From positions 171,069 to 235,068 of the forward strand of contig DIOL01000032.1 of NCBI GenBank assembly GCA_002423895.1: DNA of 64,000 bases. Direction: 5' to 3'. The DNA is from Bacteroidales bacterium UBA5515 (GTDB lineage: Bacteria; Bacteroidota; Bacteroidia; Bacteroidales; P3). Position 1 is the first letter of the stretch. Each line of letters opens with the position of its first letter. Positions 17,869-26,534 of the stretch are shown in pieces. The notes beneath the pieces were generated by a model. The model saw only the letters and a program-made list of their open reading frames with translations. It ran no database searches and had not been told where the DNA came from. The position numbers and the translations under genes are program-made.

Positions 17869-19149
17869 ATGAAAAAACTAATTCTTTCTTTAGTTTTAAT
17901 GATGTTTGCTATGAGTCTTATGGCTCAGCCCAAACCAAATGTTGCAAATACTCAAACAAGAGAAAAAGCAACAATGTCTTGCTCTAAAATAATCATCCCT
18001 AACATGCCTCGTCAAAGGACACAACGTGGTGTTGCTCCTCAAAAACAATATCCAGATAAGTTTGAAGCATTTATTTGTTTTGAACAAGGACAACATACCT
18101 ACACTAAAGACGGATTGGATATTTTGGATAGCGTTTATAAATTAGCTTTCGACCAGGAAAATGGCAAATTCTACAAAATAACAATAATAGGTTATGACGA
18201 CAGTCAAGCCATATCTGAACAAAATTCTACTATAGCAAGAGATAGAGCAATAAGAGTTTTTGACTACTTTGCTTCCAGAGAAGGAACAGAATACATTGTG
18301 CGAAGAACACCAAGCAAATATTACCATTCATGCGAAGGAGAAACAGAATGCGTTATTAAATATAAGATGCCTTTCGATTTCAAATGGATAAATCTTATTG
18401 GTAAACCCCAAACAGAAAAAACAATAAACGGAATCGATCTAACAAGTAAAGCATATATTCTTGTTGAAAATAATCCTGAAGAAGCCTTAGGCAAATTCAA
18501 CGATTACTACTTCCCAATGCAAGACACTACTTTAGTAACTAATAACATTTCAATGCTAAAAATGCCAAAAGGAGCATTAGGCAGTTTAACTCACACTAAA
18601 GACACAATTGATGCTCAAATGGATCTTAGTTTTGAAGACTATCTTTCTTTTGAAGAAATTACAAATAACTATTCATTAGTTCCACATAAAAGACAATTTA
18701 TTCTTAAGGCTGGTTATTTTGTAGTTAAATCTAACCGTCAACCAAACTATGAATCTTGTAAACTAAAAGAAAATTACAAGCCAGAAATAACTATACGTCT
18801 TCCATTGGAAATGCAACAAAACGAAGCAAGACTTAAATTCTTTGCAAGAACATATAATCCAAACGGAACTTGGGAATACAAAGCTGTTCCAACAACTAAA
18901 GACAAGGATAAAGAAACAAAACTTGAAGCAATTATTGGAAACTTCACTGCTTTCCAATTAGATACTATTTATGTAGGGAAAAAAGTAACTGAAGATGAAA
19001 TGTCCAATTACTTTTATCCCGCAAAAGAAGGTGAGCCAGGAGCTTTTAGAGCTTTAGGTGGTTGGTTAAAACCTTACAAATTAGATAAACGAGGCACAAT
19101 CATTATGAAAAAAGACATGGAGATTATGCTTCGAAAACCTAAAGAATAA
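17869..19149 (+). CDS. Secreted protein with an OmpA-C-like segment
   Basis: Signal peptide MKKLILSLVLMMFAMSLMAQ. Residues about 60-150 resemble the OmpA C-terminal peptidoglycan-binding fold: FEAFICFEQGQHTYTKDGLD, then ITIIGYDD, then IARDRAIRVFDYFASREG, which corresponds to the usual GHTD...N..LS..RA..V..YL pattern. The rest (about 270 residues) is predicted beta-rich with no recognised domain. The final gene of the guaB run, 3 nt after MoxR. Its last 11 bases overlap the convergent glutathione peroxidase gene. It probably sits in the periplasm or at the inner face of the outer membrane. The OmpA resemblance is weak and is my inference. Confidence 0.6.
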   Translation: MKKLILSLVLMMFAMSLMAQPKPNVANTQTREKATMSCSKIIIPNMPRQRTQRGVAPQKQYPDKFEAFICFEQGQHTYTKDGLDILDSVYKLAFDQENGKFYKITIIGYDDSQAISEQNSTIARDRAIRVFDYFASREGTEYIVRRTPSKYYHSCEGETECVIKYKMPFDFKWINLIGKPQTEKTINGIDLTSKAYILVENNPEEALGKFNDYYFPMQDTTLVTNNISMLKMPKGALGSLTHTKDTIDAQMDLSFEDYLSFEEITNNYSLVPHKRQFILKAGYFVVKSNRQPNYESCKLKENYKPEITIRLPLEMQQNEARLKFFARTYNPNGTWEYKAVPTTKDKDKETKLEAIIGNFTAFQLDTIYVGKKVTEDEMSNYFYPAKEGEPGAFRALGGWLKPYKLDKRGTIIMKKDMEIMLRKPKE

Positions 19150-19687
19150 ATTCTTCAATATCTTTTTCTAATTCTTCAGGTGTTACAGATGATTCAAAAC
19201 GTTTGATTTTGCTTCCATCTTTTGACACTAAGAACTTAGTGAAATTCCATTTGATTTCGTTTCCTCCTAAAAATTCAGGAGAATTTTCTTTCAATATGCT
19301 TGATAATTTTTCTCCAATCTCTTTATTAGGAAAACCTTTAAAAGGTGCTTGAGCTTTCAAATATTTATATATCTCTGGAGCATTCTCTCCATTAACATCA
19401 ATCTTTGAAAACATTTGAAAATTAACTCCAAAATTTATACTGCAAAACTCTGCAATTTCTCCATCAATTGCTGGCTCTTGAGCAAGGAATTGATTGCAAG
19501 GAAATCCCAAAACAACTAAACCTTTGTCAGCATATTTCTTGTTCAACTCTTCTAATCCTTCATACTGACCAGTAAACCCACATTTACTTGCAGTGTTTAC
19601 AATCAAAAGAACTTTATTTTCATATTGGGCAAAGTCAATCACTTGACCATTAATTGCCTTCATCTTAAATTGGTGTATCTTTCCCAT
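19139..19687 (-). CDS. Glutathione peroxidase family protein
   Basis: A thiol peroxidase of the GPx fold, reducing hydroperoxides, in bacteria usually with thioredoxin. The catalytic tetrad motifs are NTASKCGFTGQYEGLEEL (peroxidatic Cys in place of selenocysteine), GFPCNQF (Gln and resolving Cys region) and KWNFTKFLV (Trp, Asn). The 182 residues are typical. There is no signal peptide, so it is cytoplasmic. It ends head-on into the preceding secreted-protein gene with an 11-nt overlap and no room for a separate terminator. Confidence 0.93.
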   Translation of the reverse strand: MGKIHQFKMKAINGQVIDFAQYENKVLLIVNTASKCGFTGQYEGLEELNKKYADKGLVVLGFPCNQFLAQEPAIDGEIAEFCSINFGVNFQMFSKIDVNGENAPEIYKYLKAQAPFKGFPNKEIGEKLSSILKENSPEFLGGNEIKWNFTKFLVSKDGSKIKRFESSVTPEELEKDIEEFIL

Positions 19688-19940
19688 AATTATTTTCTTT
19701 ATTAAATTATTCCTACTATTAATTATTTATAAGGTAATAACATCAAAACATATTTTTTTATTGTTGAACGCAAAAAAAAATTGATTTAAGACCTAAACAA
19801 ATAAGATATAAATATATGAACTATTTATGTTTATATAATATTCTTTATCTTATGCATCCTAAAATTAGGAATAAAGAATAAAATTGCAAATGGGTAAATA
19901 ATTATTGAAGAAATAGAATCTCCTATTCAAAATAATTTTG

Positions 19941-19948
19941 TATATTTG
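19941..19948 (+). promoter_or_regulatory. Orphan TAnnTTTG promoter box
   Basis: TATATTTG followed by GC, as at other promoters here. No gene begins within 600 nt downstream. A small stem TAAACC...GGTTTA lies just after it (about 19955-19975), and then the phased repeat array. It may drive a small RNA or be left over from a lost gene. The gap 19688-19940 is otherwise AT-rich without visible features. Confidence 0.4.
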
Positions 19949-20042
19949 CAAAAGTAAACCATTCATTAGGTTTATTTAGGACTATTTATTCTAAAGTCAA
20001 TTTCTAAAAATTAGACTCCAATCCCCAAAATATATTTAAAAA

Positions 20043-20190
20043 AAAGATGCACATCTTTTATAGTGAAAGATGCACATCTTTTGGTATGAAAGACGTGCAT
20101 CTTTGGGGTAAAAAGTCCTTGATTAAAAAGTTTTTTATAAGGACTTAGCAAATTTATTCGCCGATTAGAGAGAATTATTCACCGTTTAAA
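20043..20190. repeat. 21-23-bp-phased repeat array (GATGCACATC, then TTATTCRCCG)
   Basis: GATGCACATC begins at 20046 and 20069, with a variant GACGTGCATC at 20092: period 23. After a degenerate stretch, TTATTCGCCG at 20154 and TTATTCACCG at 20175 show a period of 21. The first theme is itself near-palindromic (AAAGATGCACATCTTT). No open frame runs through it. Confidence 0.75.
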
Positions 20191-20266
20191 TTTAGTTATA
20201 TCAAGGTTTTTTTCTTTCTTAGTTTTATTTTAGAGAAACAAAATTCTACTTTTCGCAAAAGACTCT

Positions 20267-20320
20267 AAGGAGTTTAAAGACATTAAGGACATTAAGGACA
20301 TTAAAGTCTTTAAACTCCTT
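20267..20320. repeat. 15-bp hairpin whose loop is a tandem 9-mer
   Basis: AAGGAGTTTAAAGAC (20267-20281) and GTCTTTAAACTCCTT (20306-20320) are perfect reverse complements. The 24-nt loop is ATTAAGGAC repeated 2.7 times. It lies just upstream of the RAYT remnant. Its role is unknown; no T-run makes it a clear terminator. Confidence 0.75.
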
Positions 20321-20378
20321 AAGCTCTTTAACAATTAATAAGATTTCTTGCTATGGCAAGCGGTAAACCGATAAATAA

Positions 20379-20564
20379 TCCGTAAGAGAAGGGATTGATT
20401 GTCAAGAAATATACTTATATGACTATCTTCAACAGAAATTAAATTACATTCATAATAACCCTGTAAAAGAAGAATTTGTATATTTGCCAGAAGAATATAA
20501 ATATAGTTCAGCAATAGATTATGCAGGAGGGAAAGGGATATTGGATGTTGAAGTGATAAAATAA
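20379..20564 (+). pseudogene. C-terminal remnant of a REP-associated tyrosine transposase (RAYT)
   Basis: Open from just after an in-frame stop at 20376-20378 to TAA at 20562-20564, with no start codon. The readable 61 residues contain YLYDYLQQKLNYIHNNPVKE and then YLPEEYKYSSAIDYAGGKG and LDVEVIK. QKLxYIHNNPV and YKYSSAxDYAGGKG are hallmarks of the C-terminus of the Y1/IS200-related TnpA_REP family. The catalytic HUH and Tyr region is missing, so the gene is dead. A GTGCGGGA/TCCCGCAC palindrome lies 45 nt downstream, as expected for a RAYT and its REP. Confidence 0.85.
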
Positions 20565-20608
20565 AATGTATGAATAAGTATCGGATTATAAATCCTAATA
20601 ATAATATA

Positions 20609-20631
20609 GTGCGGGAGTACAAATCCCGCAC
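20609..20631. repeat. REP-like palindrome 1 (next to RAYT remnant)
   Basis: GTGCGGGA (20609-20616), a 7-nt loop, then TCCCGCAC (20624-20631). It is preceded by ATATA, as at the 60014 copy. It lies immediately 3' of the transposase remnant and 8 nt before the next gene's start. Confidence 0.8.
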
Positions 20632-20638
20632 GACGGAT

Positions 20639-21118
20639 ATGAAAAGCAATATAATTTTTATATTATTGATAATAATAAATCACCCAGTTTTATTATCACA
20701 AAGTGATAATCTATATCTTGATGATATCAATAGCAAAGTATTTACTACTATTAATGATGAATGTCAATTTTGTAGATTGGAATTTTTTAATGATAGCTTG
20801 TTCTGTTATACATTATATAACGCATATAATGATTCTAGTCTTAGTATTACTGATGAAGAAACTGTACATTCTAGATCTTACGAGACAATTGGTAAATGGA
20901 CTAATAATAACGATACAATAATATTAAATACTATTTATCCAAGTGATAGTTCGATGTTGCAGATATTAACTGGTTATCTGATGTTTGAAAATAGAAAGTT
21001 TATTTATAATAATCAAAGTTTAATAGATTTAATGACATTAGATTTATTGCATATAGATTATTCGGGAAAACTATTGGGAGAAAAGATTATGAATTTATTA
21101 TTTGAGGCTTATCCTTAG
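20639..21118 (+). CDS. Secreted protein of unknown function
   Basis: I place the start at the ATG at 20639 because it opens a good signal peptide, MKSNIIFILLIIINHPVLLSQ; an in-frame ATG at 20570 would add 23 polar residues read through the REP-like palindrome. The mature part (about 140 residues) includes INDECQFCRLEFFNDSLFC and TIGKWTNNNDTIILNTIYPS, which look like the beta strands of a small lipocalin-like or META-like secreted domain, but I do not recognise a family. It sits directly after the RAYT remnant and its palindrome, in accessory DNA. Confidence 0.6.
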   Translation: MKSNIIFILLIIINHPVLLSQSDNLYLDDINSKVFTTINDECQFCRLEFFNDSLFCYTLYNAYNDSSLSITDEETVHSRSYETIGKWTNNNDTIILNTIYPSDSSMLQILTGYLMFENRKFIYNNQSLIDLMTLDLLHIDYSGKLLGEKIMNLLFEAYP

Positions 21119-21208
21119 AGGGGGGTAGTGTATAAGATTTGGAGTTGATGATGTAAGTATTTGAAAAGCATTGATTATTAAAATTGATTTAACTAAAAGG
21201 CAGAATAA

Positions 21209-21257
21209 TTGAAGTGCACCCCAAAAGTTAGACTAAAAACTTTTGGGGGCACTTCAA
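21209..21257. repeat. IS-end-like long palindrome
   Basis: GAAGTGCACCCCAAAAGTT (21211-21229) pairs with AACTTTTGGGGGCACTTC (21238-21255), one bulge, 8-nt loop. GTGCACCCCAAAAGTTAGAC resembles terminal repeats of IS3-type elements in Bacteroidota, and TGAGACAGCCTC right after (21262 on) also recalls IS boundaries. There is no T-run on either side, so it is a poor terminator for the convergent genes. It could be two IS ends left together after loss of the body. The IS link is from memory. Confidence 0.5.
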
Positions 21258-21281
21258 ATTTATGAGACAGCCTCAATACTA

Positions 21282-23588
21282 TTATTTGCTAAATAGATTT
21301 AAGCCTAAATATATTGTACGTGGTTGCATTGGACCGTAAATATAGCCTGCATCTCGGTTAATTCCCTTGTCAAAATCATTTTGATAGGAATCAAGAATAT
21401 TTTTCATCCCAACGCTTAATTTAATTCCTGTTGACTTGGACAAAGAAAAACTATATGCTAAAGAAACATTTAAATCAAAAAAGCTTGGAGTAGTTTCAAT
21501 TCTGTCATTCTCAATATAACCAGCAAAATGGGGAACCTTCATCTTTCCAGTGTAAGTTCCAGTAAGGGAAATTTCCAAAGGCTTAATTGGAGAAATGCTA
21601 AAAGTTGTGTAACCATAGTTGTTTGGTGTTCTTAACATTTGGTCTGTTCCCTCAACTTGATTATCTTTTGACCAAAATTGAATTTCTTTATACTTACTGC
21701 TTTGAAGAGTATAACCAAGAGTTATACTATATAAGTCTTTATAGATTAACTTTCCTGTAAGACTTATTCCCTTTACAACAGCTCCACTTGCATTATATCT
21801 TTCTTGAACCATAATATTATTAACAGTGTCAGACTCTATAACTTTTAAAGCAAAAACATCATCCAAATCAGTATAGAAGCTTTCAAAAAGAAGATTTGTT
21901 TGATAATTATCTCCTAACTGTAAATAGTAGTCTAAAGAAAAACTAAGGCTATTTGAATATTCTGGCTTTAAGTTTTCTGCCAAAAAAGTTCTTAGAGACA
22001 ATCCTCCAACCTGAGTTAGATGAAAATCCTCTTCATAAGCTTGTGGTGCTCTGTAACCTGAAGCATAAGAAATACGCATTTGTAAATTATCTGTTGGTTT
22101 GTATAATGCGTTAAGGCGAGGACTGAATATTGGATTTTTTATTAAATTATGCTTATCTAACCTTCCTCCTAACAGGAAGTTAATTGTTTTTGAACTCCAT
22201 TCAATTTGACCAAAACCGCCATAAACATTAGTATTCTGATTGGTTAGTATATTATGTCCCTTTACCTCATCATGCAGCTCATTTGTACTATATTCCACTC
22301 CATAAACCAATGTGGCAGGGAGGAAAATAAGTTTATTAATTTTATTTGAGCCTTGAGCCCCTACAAGCAAAGTAAAGTCTTTGCTCTTACCATAAGCATT
22401 TGGGTCTTGATTTGAGCCATAATAGGAATCTCTGTCAATATATTGTCCTGAAGCATAAACGGAATAATGATTTTTAGCATCCAAACTTATGTAATCATAA
22501 CTTAAACCTCCCGAATGAATCTTATGATCGGTCATTTCGCAAATATTACTCAGGTGAGGTTGAAATTCAAACATATCCCCTCCTCTTCTTGTTTCTTTGG
22601 TAGTGTGGTATTCTAAGGTTATTTTGTTTTTGTTATCGATTTTAAAGAAACTTTTTGTCCCAAAGGAGAACGCATCTAATTTGCCTATTTCAGAAAATCC
22701 ATCATTATCATAATCAAAAGGATTTCTTTTCCTGAAGGTTTGATAAAAAGAAGCTCCAGCCTTGCCGTCCTTACTTATAACTACTGCATTTGAATTAAAA
22801 TTTTGAGCATAAGTTTTCATCCCTATTGAGCTAAGGTCAGTGGAAATGGAATATGAAGGATTTACTGGTTCTTTTGTTATTATATTTATTGTTCCAGCAA
22901 TTGCATTTGAGCCAAAAAGAGCTGAAGCCCCTCCTTTCACAACCTCAATCCTGTCAATCATATTAACTGGAATTTGCTCCAAACCATAAACACCACCCAA
23001 AGATGACATTATGGCTCTTGAATCAATTAGAATTTGTGAGTATGGCCCTTCCATCCCATTAATTCTCACTTGAGGGAATCCACAGTTTTGACAATTATAC
23101 TCAACTCTAACTCCACTTTGAAAAGGAAGAGCTTGAGATACATCTTGTGCATTGGATTGCTGGAAGGTTTTATTAGATAGTACATTTACAATTATTGGAG
23201 CTTCTTTTCGAGATGTTTCTACCCTATTGGCAGATACAACAATTTCGTCTATTAGTTTTTTAGCCTCTTGCATTTCAATATGAACATGCTCGGTATTTTC
23301 TTTTAAAACTAAAACTTCTTTTTCTACTTTCTGATAACCAACACATGTAAAGACTAAAACATACTTTCCTGGTTTTAGTCCTCTCATAATAAAGTTACCA
23401 TTTATATCACTTACTGTTCCAATGGAGGTTCCTTTAATTCCAATTGATACATATTCTACTGGAGTTTTTATTTTCGCATCAAAAATATGCCCTTCTATGT
23501 TTGCTTTATCGTCATCTTTTTTAATTGTGGGAGATGCATAGACCATTATGCTTGCAAATAATATTGCAAAAAATATAACTTGTTTCAT
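21282..23588 (-). CDS. TonB-dependent outer-membrane receptor
   Basis: A 768-residue outer-membrane beta-barrel for energised uptake. A signal peptide (MKQVIFFAILFASIMVYA) is followed by a carboxypeptidase-regulatory-like domain (about 28-108: IEGHIFDAKIKTPVEYVSIG, GKYVLVFTCVGYQKV). The plug domain comes next, about 125-240 (NGMEGPYSQILIDSRAIMSS, IEVVKGGASALFGSNAIAG), then the barrel, ending MQPRTIYLGLNLFSK with a terminal aromatic. The plug contains NCQNCGFPQVRINGMEG, a Cys pair typical of a subgroup of Bacteroidota receptors that I associate with metals. The His-rich 118-residue protein just upstream supports metal uptake, perhaps zinc or copper. The substrate is an inference. Confidence 0.92.
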   Translation of the reverse strand: MKQVIFFAILFASIMVYASPTIKKDDDKANIEGHIFDAKIKTPVEYVSIGIKGTSIGTVSDINGNFIMRGLKPGKYVLVFTCVGYQKVEKEVLVLKENTEHVHIEMQEAKKLIDEIVVSANRVETSRKEAPIIVNVLSNKTFQQSNAQDVSQALPFQSGVRVEYNCQNCGFPQVRINGMEGPYSQILIDSRAIMSSLGGVYGLEQIPVNMIDRIEVVKGGASALFGSNAIAGTINIITKEPVNPSYSISTDLSSIGMKTYAQNFNSNAVVISKDGKAGASFYQTFRKRNPFDYDNDGFSEIGKLDAFSFGTKSFFKIDNKNKITLEYHTTKETRRGGDMFEFQPHLSNICEMTDHKIHSGGLSYDYISLDAKNHYSVYASGQYIDRDSYYGSNQDPNAYGKSKDFTLLVGAQGSNKINKLIFLPATLVYGVEYSTNELHDEVKGHNILTNQNTNVYGGFGQIEWSSKTINFLLGGRLDKHNLIKNPIFSPRLNALYKPTDNLQMRISYASGYRAPQAYEEDFHLTQVGGLSLRTFLAENLKPEYSNSLSFSLDYYLQLGDNYQTNLLFESFYTDLDDVFALKVIESDTVNNIMVQERYNASGAVVKGISLTGKLIYKDLYSITLGYTLQSSKYKEIQFWSKDNQVEGTDQMLRTPNNYGYTTFSISPIKPLEISLTGTYTGKMKVPHFAGYIENDRIETTPSFFDLNVSLAYSFSLSKSTGIKLSVGMKNILDSYQNDFDKGINRDAGYIYGPMQPRTIYLGLNLFSK

Positions 23589-23800
23589 TTGATTTCTTAT
23601 TTGTTTTATTTTATTAACCTATCAAATCCAACTATTATTAAGAAGGATTTGTGTTTAAGAATTATCTAAAAAGAAAAGACACTATTATACAACCATTCTA
23701 TCCTATTGATTAGAATAGAGTAATTTCAAAATAAGTAAACAGTTAATTTTCTAATTAGAATTATGTCAAAATAATAAGTCTTATTTGACATTAAATAAAA

Positions 23801-24157
23801 CTAAGAAACTGGGGGAGCCCTTAAACAGGGATTATAAAGATTGGACTTTAAAGGAATAAGTATTTCTCTTTCAACAACAATCTTTATTGGCTTTTGAGCA
23901 ATAATTCTTAGAGAAATTGCAATAAAGACAATGAAATAAAGAGAAATATTGAAATCGTGGATTAGATTAATCTCAGATGTTTTGTGTGTATGGGTTGTTT
24001 TGTGATTAGCAAAGGGAAGTGTATCCTTAGAAAAGTGGGAGTGCACTATTGTTACTCCATCAACAATATGGGTATGTGGTTGCAAGTTAGCACCTGCATA
24101 GAAAAAGATGTAAAGTATTAAAAGAAATATACCTATTAGTTGCTTTCCTTTTGCCAT
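23801..24157 (-). CDS. His-rich small membrane/secreted protein upstream of TonB receptor
   Basis: 118 residues. The N-terminal hydrophobic segment is QLIGIFLLILYIFFYAGANL. A His-rich stretch follows, HTHIVDGVTIVHSHFS ... NHKTTHTHKTS, then a second hydrophobic segment (ISLYFIVFIAISLRIIA) and a C-terminus ending LRAPPVS. Small proteins with an HTHxVDGxxIVHSHP-like motif commonly precede TonB receptors in Bacteroidota. The clustered His residues suggest metal binding, and the topology suggests the His-rich loop is exported. It lies 212 nt upstream of the receptor on the same strand. No function is proven. Confidence 0.65.
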   Translation of the reverse strand: MAKGKQLIGIFLLILYIFFYAGANLQPHTHIVDGVTIVHSHFSKDTLPFANHKTTHTHKTSEINLIHDFNISLYFIVFIAISLRIIAQKPIKIVVEREILIPLKSNLYNPCLRAPPVS

Positions 24158-24162
24158 AAATT

Positions 24163-24207
24163 AAAAAATATGGGAAGGAAGAGAATGTATTCTCATCTTT
24201 CCCATAT
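24163..24207 (-). terminator. Terminator after the C69 peptidase gene
   Basis: On the minus strand ATATGGGAA (24207-24199) pairs with TTCCCATAT (24176-24168). An inner GAGAAT...ATTCTC stem is also present, and a T-run follows. It separates the peptidase gene from the His-rich protein gene. Confidence 0.75.
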
Positions 24208-24247
24208 AAATATTTATTTAGTTATTATTCACTTTATTATATTATTA

Positions 24248-26035
24248 TTACTTCTTTTCAACTGGAACTTTAATAACATCTCCATGGTCTTTAACTATTG
24301 TTTCATACCATTTCTTTTGATATTGTGGTTGGTTAGGAAACTCATTTTGTCCTTGACGATACTTGCTTTCAGTAAATTTACCGTCTTTTTCTTTTTTAAC
24401 GTTTCCATCCATATACTTAACAATTAGATATTGATTAAGTTTCTTCCAAGTTCTAAATGTTTTATCTACTCTTTCTACAGTGAATTTAGTAATATCATTT
24501 CTCATTTCTTCAGAAGAAAGTCCTTTAATCTTACTGTCTAATTCTTCAACATCTTTAATAAACTGATTTTCCAATTCAGCTTGTTTTGCTCTAACATCAA
24601 CAATCATATCAGAATATCTTGAATATGTAAAGTTAGAAACTTGATTGAAAAGCCAGAATAAAGAAGTTTCTGAATATGTTACCATATTTCCATTTCCTTG
24701 TCTAACATTTTCAGGAACTCTTGAAATATTTGTATATATTGGCATGTAAACAGTAGAATATGTATCATCAACACCAAACCATAGTATTCCTTTTGCTCCT
24801 TCTGGCATCCAGCTTCTTGCTTGTGCAACAATTGAAAATCCTGTTTGTTGAGTTGAAGTTGCTCTTTCGTGTACATATTGTTGTCCATTTAGTTCAAATC
24901 CCATTGGTCTCCAACGGTAAGGGCAGTTGAATGGTCCTCCTCCAATATCTTGAGTCATATCCATAGGGGTTCCTTCATAATGATCTCTCATTAGTTCCAT
25001 AACATCTTTTACAGATAATTTGTTTTCTGGTTTAATCCATAAAGGCATACGATGTGTTAAATTATAACCCATTGCATAATCTTCATATTCTTTCATTGAT
25101 TTATTGCAACGTAAGAATGCTGCATAAACTCTTGCTTCGCATCCTCTTGCTCCACTAAAATCTAATGGTGCATAAGTGTCAGAGAAAGAAAAATCTTTAT
25201 CAAGTCCATTGAAATATCCTTTGTTTCGAGCAAATTCAATAACATCAGCAGCATAAACTACTTCAACTTCTGGACGGAATATTTCTTTTAGATTTTTTGA
25301 AGAAATAGATTTATAGCTCTTTTTTACTTCTTGAGGGAAAGTTGTTATACGAGCATGGTTTGCATGACCACAAATATATCCATCAGGAACTCTCATTGCA
25401 ACCCAAACACCTCCTTTTCTCAATTTCTTATTAATAACTGGGTTTCCTTTTTTATCTTTTACAATTTCTCCTTTATCATTTGTCTTAACTTCTGGATTAT
25501 TTCCTTTTCCTATAAGTTCCATAATCCAAACTTCTTCTGGATCAGCAATAGAAAAAGATTCTCCTGAAGAGAAATATCCGTATGTATCCATTAACTCAGC
25601 AATTTGTTTGATGGCTTCTCTTGCAGTTTTAGCTCTTTGAAGAGTTAAATAAATTAGAGTACCATAATCAATTCCACCAGTTGAATCTTCAAGTTCTGGT
25701 CTTCCTCCATATGTTGTTTCAGTTATTGATAATCCCCATTGGTTAGCATTTCCAACAGTTGTGTAGGTTTGAGCTACTTGAGGAATTTTAATAAGTTTTT
25801 TACCTGAATCCCAATCAACAATTTGAATCATTGTTCCTGCAGGATAGTTTGCTGCAGCATTATAGTATAGTTCTCCATAAAGTGTATGTGAATCTGCTGC
25901 ATAAGTAATCATTGTTGAACCATCTTTTGAAGCACCTTTAGTTACAAGAAAGCTTGTGCATGCAAAAGATGAAACTGATGACGCTACTAAAACAGTAGCT
26001 AACATCGCCTTGAATAAGTTTTTAACTCTCTTCAT
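24248..26035 (-). CDS. C69 family dipeptidase, exported
   Basis: I start this at the ATG at 26035 (MKRVKNLFKAMLATVLVASS, a signal peptide ending near SSFA); an in-frame ATG 51 nt upstream only adds a polar extension. The mature protein begins CTSFLVTKGASKDGSTMITY: Cys is the N-terminal nucleophile exposed by processing, the hallmark of C69 (PepD-like) peptidases. Further family motifs are QWGLSITETTYGGR, FSIADPEEVWIMELIG and GHANHARITTFP. The 595 residues fit the exported Bacteroidota type, probably a dipeptidase working in the periplasm or at the surface in peptide use. No operon partners; a terminator follows. Confidence 0.92.
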   Translation of the reverse strand: MKRVKNLFKAMLATVLVASSVSSFACTSFLVTKGASKDGSTMITYAADSHTLYGELYYNAAANYPAGTMIQIVDWDSGKKLIKIPQVAQTYTTVGNANQWGLSITETTYGGRPELEDSTGGIDYGTLIYLTLQRAKTAREAIKQIAELMDTYGYFSSGESFSIADPEEVWIMELIGKGNNPEVKTNDKGEIVKDKKGNPVINKKLRKGGVWVAMRVPDGYICGHANHARITTFPQEVKKSYKSISSKNLKEIFRPEVEVVYAADVIEFARNKGYFNGLDKDFSFSDTYAPLDFSGARGCEARVYAAFLRCNKSMKEYEDYAMGYNLTHRMPLWIKPENKLSVKDVMELMRDHYEGTPMDMTQDIGGGPFNCPYRWRPMGFELNGQQYVHERATSTQQTGFSIVAQARSWMPEGAKGILWFGVDDTYSTVYMPIYTNISRVPENVRQGNGNMVTYSETSLFWLFNQVSNFTYSRYSDMIVDVRAKQAELENQFIKDVEELDSKIKGLSSEEMRNDITKFTVERVDKTFRTWKKLNQYLIVKYMDGNVKKEKDGKFTESKYRQGQNEFPNQPQYQKKWYETIVKDHGDVIKVPVEKK

Positions 26036-26159
26036 CTTTGTTTTTAGGTTTTTATTTAATTGAATTTTTTCATTTAGAATTGGCAAAAATAAGTAAAATA
26101 ACTGTAACCTCCAAACCTTTCACTATTTACATAAATAACCTAAGGATAAATAAAAATAT

Positions 26160-26220
26160 CCTTGACTTATTTCAAAATAAACTTAACTTATTTGGATTTA
26201 TCCTTGACTTATTTTTGGGA
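26160..26220. repeat. 21-bp-phased repeat array (CTTGACTTATTT)
   Basis: CTTGACTTATTT begins at 26161 and 26203, with CTTAACTTATTT at 26182: three units exactly 21 bp apart. A weaker unit lies one period upstream (26140, CTAAGGATAAAT). It ends about 29 bp before the left arm of the large inverted repeat. Confidence 0.8.
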
Positions 26221-26248
26221 AAGTCTGGTTTTTTTATTTGAACATTAA

Positions 26249-26416
26249 CTTTCTTTTGTCTTGATACAAAAGAAGCAAAAAATCAAGACTGTTCACAAAT
26301 AAACTAAAAATTAAAGCCTTGAACTAAAAGTTTATAAACTCTCCTGCGGCTCAAACAAAATAAACTTTTTTAACGTTCAATGCTCCAATTTTCTTCACGC
26401 TTATTTGTAAAAGGTC
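26249..26416. repeat. Left arm of a 160-170 bp inverted repeat
   Basis: This stretch is an imperfect reverse complement of 27858-28017. Matching pieces in order include CTTGAT, AATCAAGAC, TTCACAAATAA, CTAAAAATT, GAACTAAAAGTTTATAAACT, CTCAAAC, AACGTTC, CTCCAATTTTCTTCA and CTTATTTGTAAAA. Differences are scattered substitutions and small indels. It also has internal palindromes (AGTTTATAAACT). Together the arms frame two related genes. No reading frame spans it. Confidence 0.85.
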
Positions 26417-26534
26417 ATTGGTTTCTAAGAGTGGTTTTTAATAGTTAATGGTAATTTGTTATTTTTAAATTAGTTCAATTAAAATATTATTTCTAACTTT
26501 GGGGTTGAAAAATATATATTCTTTAAAAATAAAA

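Noticed and set aside
20043..20110. CRISPR array
   Set aside because: Units are adjacent imperfect copies without unique spacers of constant length, and no cas gene is in the window. The same holds for the other phased arrays.
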